A stretch of 64,000 nt of DNA, taken from Venturia oleaginea. Lineage: Eukaryota > Ascomycota > Dothideomycetes > Venturiales > Venturiaceae. The stretch covers positions 372,001 to 436,000 of the forward strand of contig JABMLP010000009.1 in assembly GCA_013176395.1 (NCBI GenBank). The letters are read 5' to 3'. This document shows positions 22,162-33,289 of the stretch, one piece after another (position 1 is the stretch's first letter; each line of letters starts with the position of its first letter). The notes beneath the pieces were generated by a model that saw nothing but the letters and a program-made list of their open reading frames with translations, was not told where the DNA came from and searched no databases. The position numbers and the translations under genes were made by a program.

Positions 22162-22865
22162 ATGGCTGAGAAACCCGAACAAAGTTGGATCGGCCAGCCT
22201 CCTATACTCGTCGTGGCATTACTAACTTTCCCTGAGCAGACGGTTTCGACCGCGTGCTCGCCGGCAACAAGATATTCGCAAGGCGAACCGCTCACCATGA
22301 ACCCGAACTCCTCCACAAATGCGCCCAAGGACAAACACCTGAAATCCTGTGGCTAGGCTGCGCCGATTCCAGAATCCCAGAAACCACTGTTTGCGATCTG
22401 AAGCCGGGCGACCTCTTCGTCCACCGAAACATTGCCAATGTCATCATTCCAGAAGACGCCAGTTCCGCCAGCGTCATCGAGTATGCCGTCAATTTCCTCA
22501 AGGTCAAGAGGATCATGGTCTGCGGTCACACCAAGTGCGGAGGTGCCAATGCAGCCTTGGGCGACGAAGATTTGGGAAACGTGCTCAACGATTGGCTCCA
22601 CCCTGTGCGCGAACTACGGAAGAAACATCAGTTACACCTCGACGCCCTCCCTTGCAACGATTCGAAAGCGAACAGACTGGCTGAACTCAACGTCTACCAT
22701 TCTCTCGAGACGTTGAAGAAAAATCCGACAGTCATGAAAGCTATTGCAGAGAGAGGCCTCACGCTTCACGGCGTCATTTACGACATTCCTGCCGGCGAGC
22801 TAATGGTTCTCGATGAGGTGTTGCAGGTGGAAAGGCACACTTCCACGGCTGTTCACAACAGGTGA
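22162..22865 (+). CDS. beta-carbonic anhydrase
   Basis: Reversible hydration of CO2 to bicarbonate. Exon 1 (22162-22183) encodes MAEKPEQ. Intron 22184-22239 has a strong branch site TTACTAAC and acceptor GAGCAG but a weak donor GTTGGA. Exon 2 (22240-22865) begins NGFDRVLAGNKIFARRTA. Total 215 aa, usual for the plant-type beta class in fungi. Zinc ligands are visible as CADSR (Cys and the Asp-Arg dyad) and HTKCGG (His and Cys), with PGDLFVHRNIAN between. No transit peptide is evident, so it is probably cytosolic. The exon-1 assignment rests on frame and branch site and is the least certain part. Confidence 0.88.
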
Positions 22866-24550
22866 CTTTGGTTGTCGGCGATACTGGTAACCTGCTTCGG
22901 CAAAAGAATATTTGATTACACAAACGTACTGGGATTCCTTAGCGCTTGGACTCCCTGGGTGCGCTCATGACTATTTGTCACATTCCTATTTGATCTATCG
23001 CTGGTGTTTGCTGTCGGTCTTGCATTCAGGGACTCATTTCATTTGTCTGGATTGGAAGGAGTTTCGCTTTTATTATACACCTTTAGTTCTATATCGTCTC
23101 CGTAAGACGGATCGTGGAATACGTTGTGTTGTTAGCAGGTCTGAACACAGATCCTGTCGTTTCTAGTCACTCTGATACACTTTTTTTGAAGATAGAATGT
23201 CTCACTGCGTAGCAATAGCAATAAATTCGTGGCCGTTTCTAAGATACAACCAAATTGCCAGAAATCATTCGACATCATCCGTAAGATAAGGGACCCCGAA
23301 CCTCAAGGCACCTTGTGTCTCTGGCCAGCTGGAACATTTGACAATTCCACGAGCCAATTGTTTGCCGAAACTCCAGGTTCATTGGACCTTTCATTTCGTC
23401 CCGGAACTGCAACGTAACCATTCCACGACATAAATAGCATCCTCTTTTCTAACCCCGCAAGCACATTACGATCGTACACAAGAACTCCTGTACACGTTCT
23501 CAGTTCTCCGCACTCCTAAATATTCTCTCCTCAACGATTTGAGAAGAAATCCGATCCTCCAAATCGCCAACCAAGGCTACTCACACACTATCAATACATC
23601 TCAACTCAGGACATCTCCAGGCTGCACAGGTTCGAAACATCCGAGATGAAGACGTGCAGTAAGTTAATACGAGAGAACATAACCAGACCATAATACATGC
23701 ATCTACAACCCAAACTCACCACAAGATCATCCAAACTCGCTCGCCAGGGCTGGCCTAACTCTATTCACACACATTTATAAATACACTTTAACCCTCAGTC
23801 GGATGATCCATGCTAGTCTTATCCGCACAGCCTCGACAATCCATAAACCCATCACAAACCAACCCTACCCCCAAAAACCCCACAAAACAAACCACAAGGA
23901 ACCCCAAAACATCGTTAAAAAGCCCTGGTTATACCTAATCCCATCCCATGCCAATCCAAGCCAATCCTAATCTACTCCATCCCACCAAAAATCCCAGCAT
24001 ACATCTCCATTCGAAATCACCTACCAACAGAACCACTTCTCCCAAAAAAAAACCGCATAGATAACAAAGCAGACCACCCTTGTATCCACTAATCCACCCT
24101 ACCGCTGAACCAATTATGCGCGATCAAGTCTACTATTTCCTCCAAGAATACGCATGATCAGTTCCTGCGGTATCCTCTGGTATCAATATATATCCAAATA
24201 TACAAGTCCGATTCATATAAGATATCGTTCACATCTATGTAGTGATGGCTGAATCTGTGGACAACGGCAAACGACATCACATTTACACCTGCTTTTATCG
24301 CAACCGACTTTCCACCGTTATTTGAGCATCAAATGCCAAAAACAAAACAAAACTTCTTCATTCCCCCGACCACAAAATTACCTCGGTATAGTACAGACAG
24401 ACCGACCTCTCAAAACACCAAAAATAGTCCACAACGCTTAACTTGCGTTCGGGGTCGATCATTCCCCAGAAAATCCAAAAGTCGCTTTCGCCAGAAAATT
24501 ATCAATTCCGATTCTGAAACGAGAAGCTTCAATATAACGTACACCCTCCA
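22866..24550. other. 1.7-kb non-coding stretch
   Basis: No gene supported. From about 23450 to 24100 the plus strand is unusually poor in G and rich in A and C (many CCAA, AACC and ATCC words). This strand bias is typical of long pyrimidine/purine-biased UTRs or promoters in these fungi. It may contain the 3' UTR of carbonic anhydrase and the 3' end of the minus-strand gene that follows. Confidence 0.45.
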
Positions 24551-24811
24551 TCAACCCTGCGTCTGAGTCTCCGCCCAATCCCCATCGCTGTCATCATCAA
24601 CGTCGTCCTTCAACTTTCCCGCGCCACCATAATCCCACGGATTGTCTTCCAAGATCTCCCGCTCGCTGGTGTGGAGCTCTGTACTCCAGCGTTCGTAAAA
24701 TGGCCCATCGGCTTGAGGAATATGTTCGAAACCATCCTCGTCTTCCATAGCTGGGCTTGTGGGTGCAAGTTGTTGAGAGTAAAGCCGCTGAGAATGCAAT
24801 TTCTGGAACAC
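24551..24811 (-). CDS. acidic C-terminal-like ORF, own gene or last exon
   Basis: An 86-codon frame ends in an acidic tail (GAGKLKDDVDDDSDGDWAE) after FEHIPQADGPFYERW. The frame is open upstream to an acceptor-like CTATTGTAG near 24842, so it could be the last exon of a longer transcript, including an alternative 3' end of the SNX41 gene that stops at 24942. No family is recognised. A splice junction from the SNX41 exon would need a poor donor (GTTCGA), so I keep it separate. Confidence 0.4.
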   Translation of the reverse strand: MFQKLHSQRLYSQQLAPTSPAMEDEDGFEHIPQADGPFYERWSTELHTSEREILEDNPWDYGGAGKLKDDVDDDSDGDWAETQTQG

Positions 24812-24941
24812 TTTTTGGCTTTCTTGAGTGCGACTGGGTACCTACAATAGGAAGAGAGCCAAATTGGTGAGCAAATTATATTCTTACAATCAATTAACCT
24901 TACAACTGGTTTGCCTGTCGCGAAACGATGGATGATGGAAC

Positions 24942-27206
24942 TTATTCCTGGATATCTCGAACCTCTATGTTTTCCACTTCGGCTTTAGCCTCCTCCCATG
25001 AGGCTTGGTTACGACGTGCCCAATCGATGTGGCATTTGGCAAACGCGATCTACAGTGGCAATTAGCTTATTGATCTGAATGCAGTACATTAAGCCGACAC
25101 TGATGTCGCTAAATCATGCCGAATCCCGAGATGAAGTCTTCATGAGTGTAGCGAAATCCATATTTGGTATTTTCCGAAGATAGCGCCATCATGTTATTCG
25201 TCGAAGACATACCATATATCGTTTCAAATCTTCTTCCTTTTCGCCTTGGAATCGTACCAGGTCTTTGAGAACACCCGAGCTTGCGTCTTTAACGTCATCA
25301 TGCGATACTTCCAGTGCTTGTTCCAGCTGTTCAAATATTAGTCACGAACATCAACTGCTTCTTCAATCATACCTGTTTCACTTGTTCGCTGGTCTTTCCG
25401 ATCAGGTCCTGCCGCGTCTTCACCGGATCACTGTCTGCAATGCCGTGAAACGCGTGCGTTATCCGTCCAAAGATTTTGTTAGAGATGAAACTGCCGCTCT
25501 GAGTCTTCTTGTGAGCGCTCAACGGCGATGTTGGCTCAGCTTGCGGTGCAGATGGTGGAATCGCATCCCCGTGAGTTGGCGGGAAGTCAGAATCAATCGA
25601 AGCTACATCGTCTTCTCTCCGTGGCCGCTCTGAGCTGCCCCTAGATGCGCTAGATGTTCTTCGAGGACCAGGTCTGCCTGACGCGTTATAGTGGTTCAAA
25701 GTCGCGCTCATTCGTTGTGATTGCTCCTCTTGGTGTCTCAAGTTGGCCAGAAGTGCTCTTTTCTTGATCAACTCGTCTTGCGTCATCTCTTCCTGGACAC
25801 GCTTGAGTACCCGGTATCTCAACACATTTCTGACAATTCCAGCAAATTGAGCACTCTCCCGCATTGGCTCTGCGAACGTCGCGCTAAGTTGTGATGACAA
25901 CTCTGAAGTTGCAATATATGTTTGGTCCACGGCTTGGCCTATTTTCTCAATCGCCGAAGCAAGTGTGGACGATTGTTCCGACAACGAGAATCCATTGTAC
26001 CTTGCGCCCAGCTCGGAGAGATCTTCTGTTAGTGATCCATAATGGCTTAGTAATCTCCGATTCGACTTTTCCATTGCGCCCTGCAGAAGACCCTCGAGCT
26101 CTTTTGACGAAGCCTCGAAAGTAATGAAGTATGGGTCCAATGCCTCCTCTGATAGGTTCTGCGAAGAAGGTGGGAAACGCGATAATTGTGCGCCCGGTAT
26201 TGTGTGAGCTGCAGCAGATGGCATGCCAGAATTCGAGGGAGGTGATGTGGGCATTCCAGAAACGGTAGTACCAGAACTTGATCTCAGTTTTGCGGAGGAG
26301 GCAGGGACTGGCAGGAAGGCGTGGCCTGGCTTGGAGTTTGCGGGGTTCAATGGCGAGGCTTTCAAGATGTTCTTCGGGATCGACGTGACCGGGTGGGCAT
26401 TCAGTACTTCGCTCTTTGGCGTGGTTAGCTCTTGGAATATCTCGAATCGAGCTGGAGACATACCCAGCTTGCGTTGGGGTCCAAGAACCGCCACCATACG
26501 CCATCCTCGAGTACCTCTTTCATTGCCCTACATCGATTCAAAAATACTGCCAGCATGCGCTTCCGAAGCTCAATTATGCCTTGGTCCTCCTTGGCCTTGG
26601 TTGGCCGCGCTGCATAGTCTGCCATGGTGTGTTTCTCGGGAATGGGCGGTATCACTAAAGTGGGATGCAAGTTCACCAATGTCTGGCGCAAAGACGCGAA
26701 CTCTGAATATCTCCGGCGTACCTCTAAGTCCTGTTCCAAAGTCAGCTAGGTTCCGCGCCACGATGATCCGAATGCCTACTCCTGTCCTAATAGTGTACGC
26801 AATGTGGTTGCCCCCGCTCTCCGAGTTCTTACCCGCATACGTGATCAGAATCTGAGTATCAGGTCTCTCATATAGTATCTGCTCTATCCGGCTAGAGTAT
26901 CCTCCTTTCCTGGGCTCATATCGTTGTCCTTCATCCTCTTCGCCAACATCAACGTCACTCAACGAATGCTGGTCGCGTGGATGTGAGATGAATTCTGGAG
27001 AGTTGCGCTGTGGGGAGCCTAGGTCAGAGGGAGGTGTCGAGGTTCTGTGATAGACTATTTGAGGGTGAATTAGCTTTCATGTCTCCAGCGTATGGGGGAA
27101 CAGCTCTCTCACAGCCTCCGGGAGACCCAGGGTGAGCTTCTAAATTGGTTTGGCCGCGGTGGGTGAAGCTGCCGTATGGATTGTTGTCATCTTCAGTGTC
27201 CCACAT
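24942..27206 (-). CDS. SNX41: sorting nexin SNX41/Atg20-type
   Basis: Six exons on the minus strand: 27113-27206, 26780-27054, 26464-26730, 25373-26413, 25213-25326 and 24942-25049, giving 632 aa. The protein starts MWDTEDDNNPYGS, as fungal SNX41 does. A PX domain (about residues 85-215) contains RRYSEFASLR, the PI3P-binding basic motif, and PPIPEKH. It is followed by a linker rich in Ser/Pro and a BAR-like coiled-coil region (about 330-630; RNVLRYRVLKRVQEEMTQDE, CHIDWARRNQASWEEAKAE). The family retrieves SNARE cargo from endosomes and, as Atg20, works in selective autophagy. The exon 1-2 junction (donor GTGAGA, acceptor AAATAG) was chosen because it alone keeps the frame. The capping-enzyme gene lies just upstream on the same strand. 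Confidence 0.9.
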
Positions 27207-27537
27207 GTTGGCGCTGGGTGTAGTAGAGGAGAGATTGAGATGTTTGTGTCGTGGATACAGGTGGTTTACCTGCACGTCGATATTTGGACCAGCACCAGCC
27301 CCAGCGTTGAGCTTAGCCGCGCTCCAATTGGCGATGACTTCATTCTTTATCGACACGTGAGCTGGGTTATATAACTTCAACATATCGATGGATTTCTGCC
27401 AAAAAAAAAAATCGACATTTACTACACATAATAGAAGCAGAAAGGGTATCACAATGTCTCAAGCTCCATGTACGCCTATTCACCTTGGTGTCCAGAAACC
27501 CGGGAACACCGTTCAATACCAAATGCCAAGAATGTTT

Positions 27538-28844
27538 TCAATGCCCGTTCTGATACCCATTCGGTGGCGGCGGTCCCCGTTGCGCCATCTGTGCCTGCTT
27601 ATGCGCCTCCTCTTCTGGATGTCGATTTTTCCAAGCGCGGTGTATGGCAGGGGCCGCATGGATTAGGTCCTCCTTGGAGACACCATCGAGGATACTTTCC
27701 ATAACACTCTTGGCAACTGATTCGTGGTTTGCATGTTCCTTGTCGTCGCGAAACCGGGGAGCACCGTTGCTCTCGGCCTTGTACCGCCACTCTCCTTGCT
27801 CGGTCCTGTAGCACTCTATGATACGCCCGTCCAGTTGTTCCTTCAAAGATTTCAGAATCTCCCACTCTTGATTGGTGACCTTTAGATGGCCGTAATGCGC
27901 ATGTCGATCGCCCCCGAGCCAGATCAACAGTTCAAATGGGGGCTTCGCATCGTAATCTATACCTTGAGTATTGTCGTCAAACACTACCATGGGGAATTCA
28001 CCGAGCCGAAGCTTGAAATCAATAGTATTTTCTTCGGCCGGCTTCCACTTCAAAATGTGCTGGTCCGTTCCGTTGACATATGGAGTCCCCTTGCATGTAA
28101 ATACTAGCCCGTCGTTTCCGTGGGGTAGATTGGGCAGCTTGTCCTTGAACATGGCCTCTAGAGCATACGGTTTGTCCATGGCCTTGAATCTAACCTCGAA
28201 TGGGAAGTGCTTTACTTCTTCCGGAAATGCGCCGTAGAGTTTTTTGAGAGGTTTATCGACGAATTCTGCGAATCGACCTATCCGCTTGTCAAGTGGTCTG
28301 CTGGTCAGGCATTCTTTGTCAAGGACTAGGCAATCAAACACCAGATATCTGTTCACCCTCCTCCCGCCGGGATAAGAGTCGATGACGAGCTCGCCATCTA
28401 TAAGGGTATCTGAGTGGAATTTTCCAAAGGTGGGATCGTTGTGATGCGGAAAGTGAAGGCCTGTGGCGTGGTCAGGATCTTGATGTCTTTGAATGATGGC
28501 GTAGACATACCTGGAACAAAATAGTAATCGTTTTTGCGATCGATGAGGTAGTGAATCTCGTTGGCGTGCTCATCTATCGTGCAGAACAGTAGACATCTTA
28601 TGCCGTCCGTCTTTTCGCAAAGATAGTAGCTGGTTGGTGTTAGCCACAACTGTAATCATATTCTGGCGCAGACGTACTCTTCTTTACATAGCTCTTCTAT
28701 GTGATTGCGGGCAAAGGAAACTGGTTGTGCGCCGGGGAAGTTTGTTCTGTCGCGGTTGAGGAGAGAGGCGACTTCGCGTTGTAGTAGGCCAGCAAGGTTC
28801 TCATCGGCCTTGATGCCCGGCATGTCAGGGACGGAGCCTGGCAT
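27538..28844 (-). CDS. CEG1: mRNA guanylyltransferase (capping enzyme alpha subunit)
   Basis: Exons 28678-28844, 28511-28629 and 27538-28460 (introns of 48 and 50 nt) give 402 aa. The enzyme transfers GMP to the 5' diphosphate end of nascent RNA in the nucleus. The nucleotidyltransferase motif I CEKTDGIR puts the GMP-accepting Lys at residue 62. Motif III is near DYYF, motif IIIa near IDGELV, and motif V near DGLVFTCKGTPYV..TDQHILKWK. An OB-fold follows, and the tail is rich in glutamine and proline. The length is in the range of yeast and filamentous fungal alpha subunits. The divergent SDS22 start is only 165 bp away. Confidence 0.94.
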
Positions 28845-29009
28845 GGTGGATATCTGCTCGTGTAGTGGTGGATGTGTGGAGCGGTTGGACTGTATAATTA
28901 TGATATATGACTATATTGGTTAAGTGAGCAGGTCGGTTCGGCGAATGCGGGCAAGAGTGCAGACCCGAGTCCAAACACCACGAGCTTCTTCTAACAACAG
29001 ATTTCAGCC
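28845..29009. promoter_or_regulatory. shared divergent promoter CEG1/SDS22
   Basis: The 165 bp between the two start codons must hold both 5' UTRs and core promoters unless either has an upstream non-coding exon. Co-regulation is an inference from the spacing; no defined factor site was recognised. Confidence 0.5.
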
Positions 29010-30305
29010 ATGTCCACTGAAAATGGTTCCGAAGATACCAAGCTGGCCACGGAGGAAGAGACGGCCGCCCCCGCAGCAGAAACAGAAGCTCATGCTCATG
29101 TTATCGAACCGACGGCAGAAAAAGGGCACAAGCACTCGTCGAGCAGTTCCTCATTATACAACGCCAAAGGATGGGATGGCAAGCTACGCTTGGAGAAGAA
29201 GGCCGTGCTGGTGAATCCAGAAGTGCTTGATGGCTCCCACCAGAGTGATGTAGAGGATTCGGACGACGATGCTGTGCCTGTTGATCAAATCGAGGCAGAT
29301 GAGGGTGGGTTGTTCTCCGACTTTGGCACACAAGCATAGCTGATTCTAGCATTACAGATCTTACCGCCGATATGGAAGACGACATAGATGTATGAACAAT
29401 TCAACTACACAGATGCGCCAGATCTAATGCGACACTAGGAAATCGACCTTGTACATTGCCGTATTGCCTCCATACCCTCTCTCAAACTCGATCGCTTCAC
29501 AAACCTCCACCGCCTATGTCTTCGCCAAAACGCCATAAGCGAAATTGACGTCCCTGACACGTTGGGTCCCCAGCTCACTGAATTAGACCTCTACGACAAC
29601 CTCATTGGCCATATCAAAGGCCTCGATGCTCTCACCTCTCTCACCATCCTCGACCTGTCCTTCAACAAAATAAAGCACATAAAACGTCTGTCGCACCTAA
29701 CAAACCTCACCGACCTCTATTTTGTGCAAAACAAAATCTCCACAATCGAGAGCCTCGAAGGTCTCTCCAAATTACGGAATCTAGAACTGGGTGGCAATAG
29801 AATTCGGGAGATACAAAATCTAGAAACACTTACTGGTCTCGAAGAGTTATGGCTGGGCAAGAACAAACTTACTGAGATCAAAGGCCTGAACACTCTCACC
29901 AACCTCAAAATCCTTTCCATACAATCAAACCGTCTTCGCTCAATAACGGACCTCGAATCTCTGACCTCCCTCGAAGAACTCCACATTTCCCACAACGCTC
30001 TAACATCCCTGTCCGGTCTGTCCAAAACCACTTCCCTGCGAGTCATCGACATCTCGAACAATCCTCTTACCAAGTTGGAAGGCCTCGAGACTCTGGCCAA
30101 CCTCGAAGAGCTCTGGGCGAGCTATTGTAAATTTGATTCATTCCAGGACGTGGAGAAACAACTTGCGGACAAGGAAAAATTGGAAACGGTTTATTTTGAG
30201 GGCAACATGTTACAGTTGAGGAGCCCAGCACTGTATAGGAATAAGGTTAGGCTGGCATTGCCACAGGTCAAGCAGATTGATGCTACATTTGTCAAAGTGT
30301 CGTGA
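29010..30305 (+). CDS. SDS22: protein phosphatase 1 regulatory subunit SDS22
   Basis: Exons 29010-29304, 29358-29389 (32 nt) and 29439-30305 give 397 aa. SDS22 is a leucine-rich-repeat protein that binds the PP1 catalytic subunit and controls its nuclear role in mitosis. About eleven tandem repeats of the SDS22 type are visible (LTELDLYDNLIGHIKGLDAL, LRNLELGGNRIREIQNLETL and so on), followed by the LRR cap (YFEGNML..SPALYRNKVRLALPQVKQIDAT). The N-terminus is acidic and low in complexity. Motifs and length match fungal SDS22. The tiny middle exon carries DLTADMEDDID, which precedes the first repeat. Confidence 0.95.
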
Positions 30306-30569
30306 TGATGGGTTGATGTATTGGAAGGATTCACGAAGAGCTTAGCACGGATTATGACTGCATGGACTGGCGTCTGGATATTGGGATTGCCAGCATAAGC
30401 GTGGGCGAATTGGCGTCTTCTGTCCTCCTGAGAGGACTTGCGGGTAGCTTACCGTCACCACTCACGACTCGTCCTTCTTGGAGTCTAGTGTTAAAAGTAA
30501 TCATAGAGTCCTCGATCTCGGAGTCTACGAGTCAGACTGAGAGAACAGAATGAGAGAATGACATGTACT

Positions 30570-31555
30570 GCCATCCTCATACCCTCTCTGAGACAAGTGA
30601 CGGGCTGCACCCAGAATCTTCCCCTCGACTGTGGATTGGGTTGGGTGAAGACGGAGTCGATGTGCTTCAGCCTTCCCGCCGCCAGGTCCGCGCAAGTAAT
30701 TAACACTCAGCCTCACGTCGTTACCCTAATGATGAATACCTCCTCAGCAATGTCAAATACTTTCAGCAAGGTCTCGTTGTTCTGGATACGAGAGCCGCGA
30801 CAGCGAAAAATCTGTCCACCACTGATGTTGTCGGCAACCAGCCGTGCACTCGCAGCTCACTGTCTTACATCCCCTCTGTTGGTTCCAAAGGAGCTCTCAT
30901 CGCCTTGGGTGGTACATACAAGACCGCAGACTGCCAACATGCCTGCTTATGCTGTTCCGGATGTTCTTGCTAAGACTATTGGAGGGTAAGTTTACTTTAT
31001 GAAACACTTCACTTCAGGATCTACAGACGAACGAGTGACTGCAGCACAAAAGGGACTGCATTAATCACTAAGCCTGCAAATGTATTCTTCGACTCCAAAC
31101 TTGCCCAAATCTTCACCGATGGCGATGATGGCTCAATTGGAGTGAATGGTCCATCGACAGCGACTACAAAGAATAAGACTCCTGCTATCATAGCAGGGAC
31201 TATCGGTGCCATAGTTGGAGCGGCGCTTATTGCGATTTTGATCTGGTTTGCATGGTTGAGGCGCCAACGAAACCCCCATAGACTTTTTTCCACAGCAACT
31301 CAGGACAATGCTGGCGGCCACTTTTCGGATCCAACTCTTACTACTAGTCGAAGCAGGGTAAGACAGATGGATGATTACTTGGGTTGTAGACAACACTATG
31401 ATACCCTCCAACTGTTGCCAGGATATCAATTCAACGACTCCAAAACTCGCACGACCCTTTTACAACTTTTCCAGCGAACCACAAGTTGGACCTTCAACAT
31501 GATCCTGCTTTCCTGGGATCTTCCATGTTCGAGTGAGCTGAAAATACAGATTTAG
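30570..31555 (+). pseudogene. Kelch-type membrane protein, decayed
   Basis: Pieces in different frames belong together. Around 30630-30920 one frame reads YFQQGLVVLDTRAATAKNLS then YIPSVGSKGALIALGGTYKT, the Kelch-repeat signature of fungal surface proteins. Around 31040-31290 another reads SIGVNGPSTATTKNKTPAII followed by a membrane span IGAIVGAALIAILIWFAWL and a basic anchor. This is the usual layout of fungal Kelch proteins with one C-terminal TM helix. The signal peptide, most Kelch blades and a continuous frame are missing, with stops between the parts. Some interruptions could be introns, but the N-terminal half is absent. Confidence 0.6.
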
Positions 31556-31855
31556 CTGGGTACAGTTGTTCTTTTACTTTCATCACTAGCCTTCTCCTCA
31601 TTGGCATCGAAGCTCGTCAACCTCAAGATCAGCGATAAATCAACAGTCATTACCATAACCCAAGCCTGGTTTTATTTCCTAGCTCTCGATAAGCAAGTCA
31701 CTAAAACATACTGAGCCGAGTAGCATTTCGCGATCCTTTTGAAACGCTGGTCGCTCAATAACACATCAAGTAAACAGTATTTTACAACCCTCTCAAACAA
31801 AACATCCAAAATTGATGCTGCTAAGTCTACAGTTCCCTCTTTACGTCTATAGAAA

Positions 31856-33289
31856 TCACGCCGCACCATTGTAAGCCAATCTATTCGGTGTTCCACTAGG
31901 TAGTCCACTCAACGCGTTCATATTCGCTGTATTCTTGATTGTATTGCATAACCCGAATGGGTTTTGTTTTCCTTTGGAGCTCATTATGGAAGCGCCTAGG
32001 CCTGCGACGTGGGGTGCGGACATTGAGGTGCCAGAAAGGTATTTCTAAGAGGTGGGTATGTTAGCAGGTCTTCTTCCACTTCTCTAGCTACAACGAATCA
32101 TGTGTAAACGCACTCGCAAGCTCGCGCACGGGAAAGAACCTACCGAAGCATCGACTCCCCCGATCCACGCACTTTGTATCCCAACCCCCGGCGCAAAAAT
32201 CCCAATCATAGCTCCGTAATTCGAAAAGGACGCTTTGGCATCATTGACATCCGACGCACCCACAGAACAAACAAAGGGCGAACTCGCAGGCGTGATCCCC
32301 TGGACATCAACATTATCATTCCCAGCCGCCGCAACCACAAAAATTCCCGCCTGCGTCGCCGCCAAAATACTCTCCTGTATCGACCGCCAGGAAGACACCG
32401 GTGCCCCAAAGGAAAGAGTCATAGTAACACCATTTCCACACATACCCGCCCTAGCTCTATCCCTAGAATCAGAAACAACCAAAGCAATCCCCGCAATCGC
32501 GTCACTGAGGTTACAAGCACCCAGTTTATTGCAAACTTTTATGCCGTAGATACTCGTGGATTTGGCGACCCCATATGTTTTTCCACCGAGGATAGCAGCG
32601 ACGTGGGTGCCGTGGCCTGATTGGTCTTCGTCGCTGAAATCTGTGCTGTCGAAGTTTTTGAGTAGGATTGCGCGGCCTGGGGGGGTGAAATCGGTGTGGT
32701 TGGTTTGGAGACCTGTGTCGAGGATGTAGGAGCAGGTTCCTTGGCCGGTAGCGGAGGGGTTGTAGATGTAGGTGTTTTGGGAGTCTTTTAGGCGGTGGGA
32801 TATACGGGCGAGGTTCCAGGGGGAGTTGCTTTGCATCGTGAGATCTCTTTTTAAGAGGGCTGGTGGTTGAGGCGAGGGTATTATGACTTGGGTTTTTAGA
32901 GTTGCGTCGGGTTCTATGTAGGCGACCTTTTTGCATTCGTTCGTCAGTTTAAAGTTGATCTTGATTGAGGTAGGTGCTTTCCATACCTTTGGATTCGATC
33001 TCAGACTTTTCAATTGAGAGGATGATAGGACGGCGGAAAAGCCCTTTACCTTCCCATTCTTGTATTTACGCTTTGGTCTCAGGTTAAAGGACGTGACAAC
33101 CTCGTCAACGACGGTATCTACAATGTCATCCAGAATAGTCTGAGGAGTCCTTAACATAACAACGTAGCTATCCGCATCCAGCATCTCAAATCTCAACGAT
33201 CCACTCGTCGAAACAATCGAACTCTCAAAATGAGCACGAGTCGCAAACGGGAGCAAAGCGAAGCCGAAGGAGAGGAGGCTGCGCATCAT
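31856..33289 (-). CDS. secreted subtilisin-like serine protease (S8, proteinase K type)
   Basis: Exons 32987-33289, 32144-32926 and 31856-32044 give 424 aa. A signal peptide (MMRSLLSFGFALLPFATRAH) is followed by an I9 propeptide/inhibitor (SYVVMLRTP..., GFSAVLSSSQLKSL, VAYIEPDA) and the catalytic domain. The triad is Asp near 171 (YILDTG), His near 206 (SGHGTHVAA) and Ser near 369 (LSGTSMSAPHVAG); the oxyanion Asn lies in AAAGNDN. All are intact, so an active extracellular endoprotease is expected. Intron 1 (32927-32986) is 60 nt, divisible by three and free of stops, so retention would insert 20 residues in the propeptide. The last exon was needed to recover the catalytic Ser. It ends LAYNGAA. 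Confidence 0.9.

Noticed and set aside
23450..24100. Possible non-coding RNA in the A/C-rich stretch
   Set aside because: Only a strand bias was seen; no structure or conserved motif supports an RNA gene.
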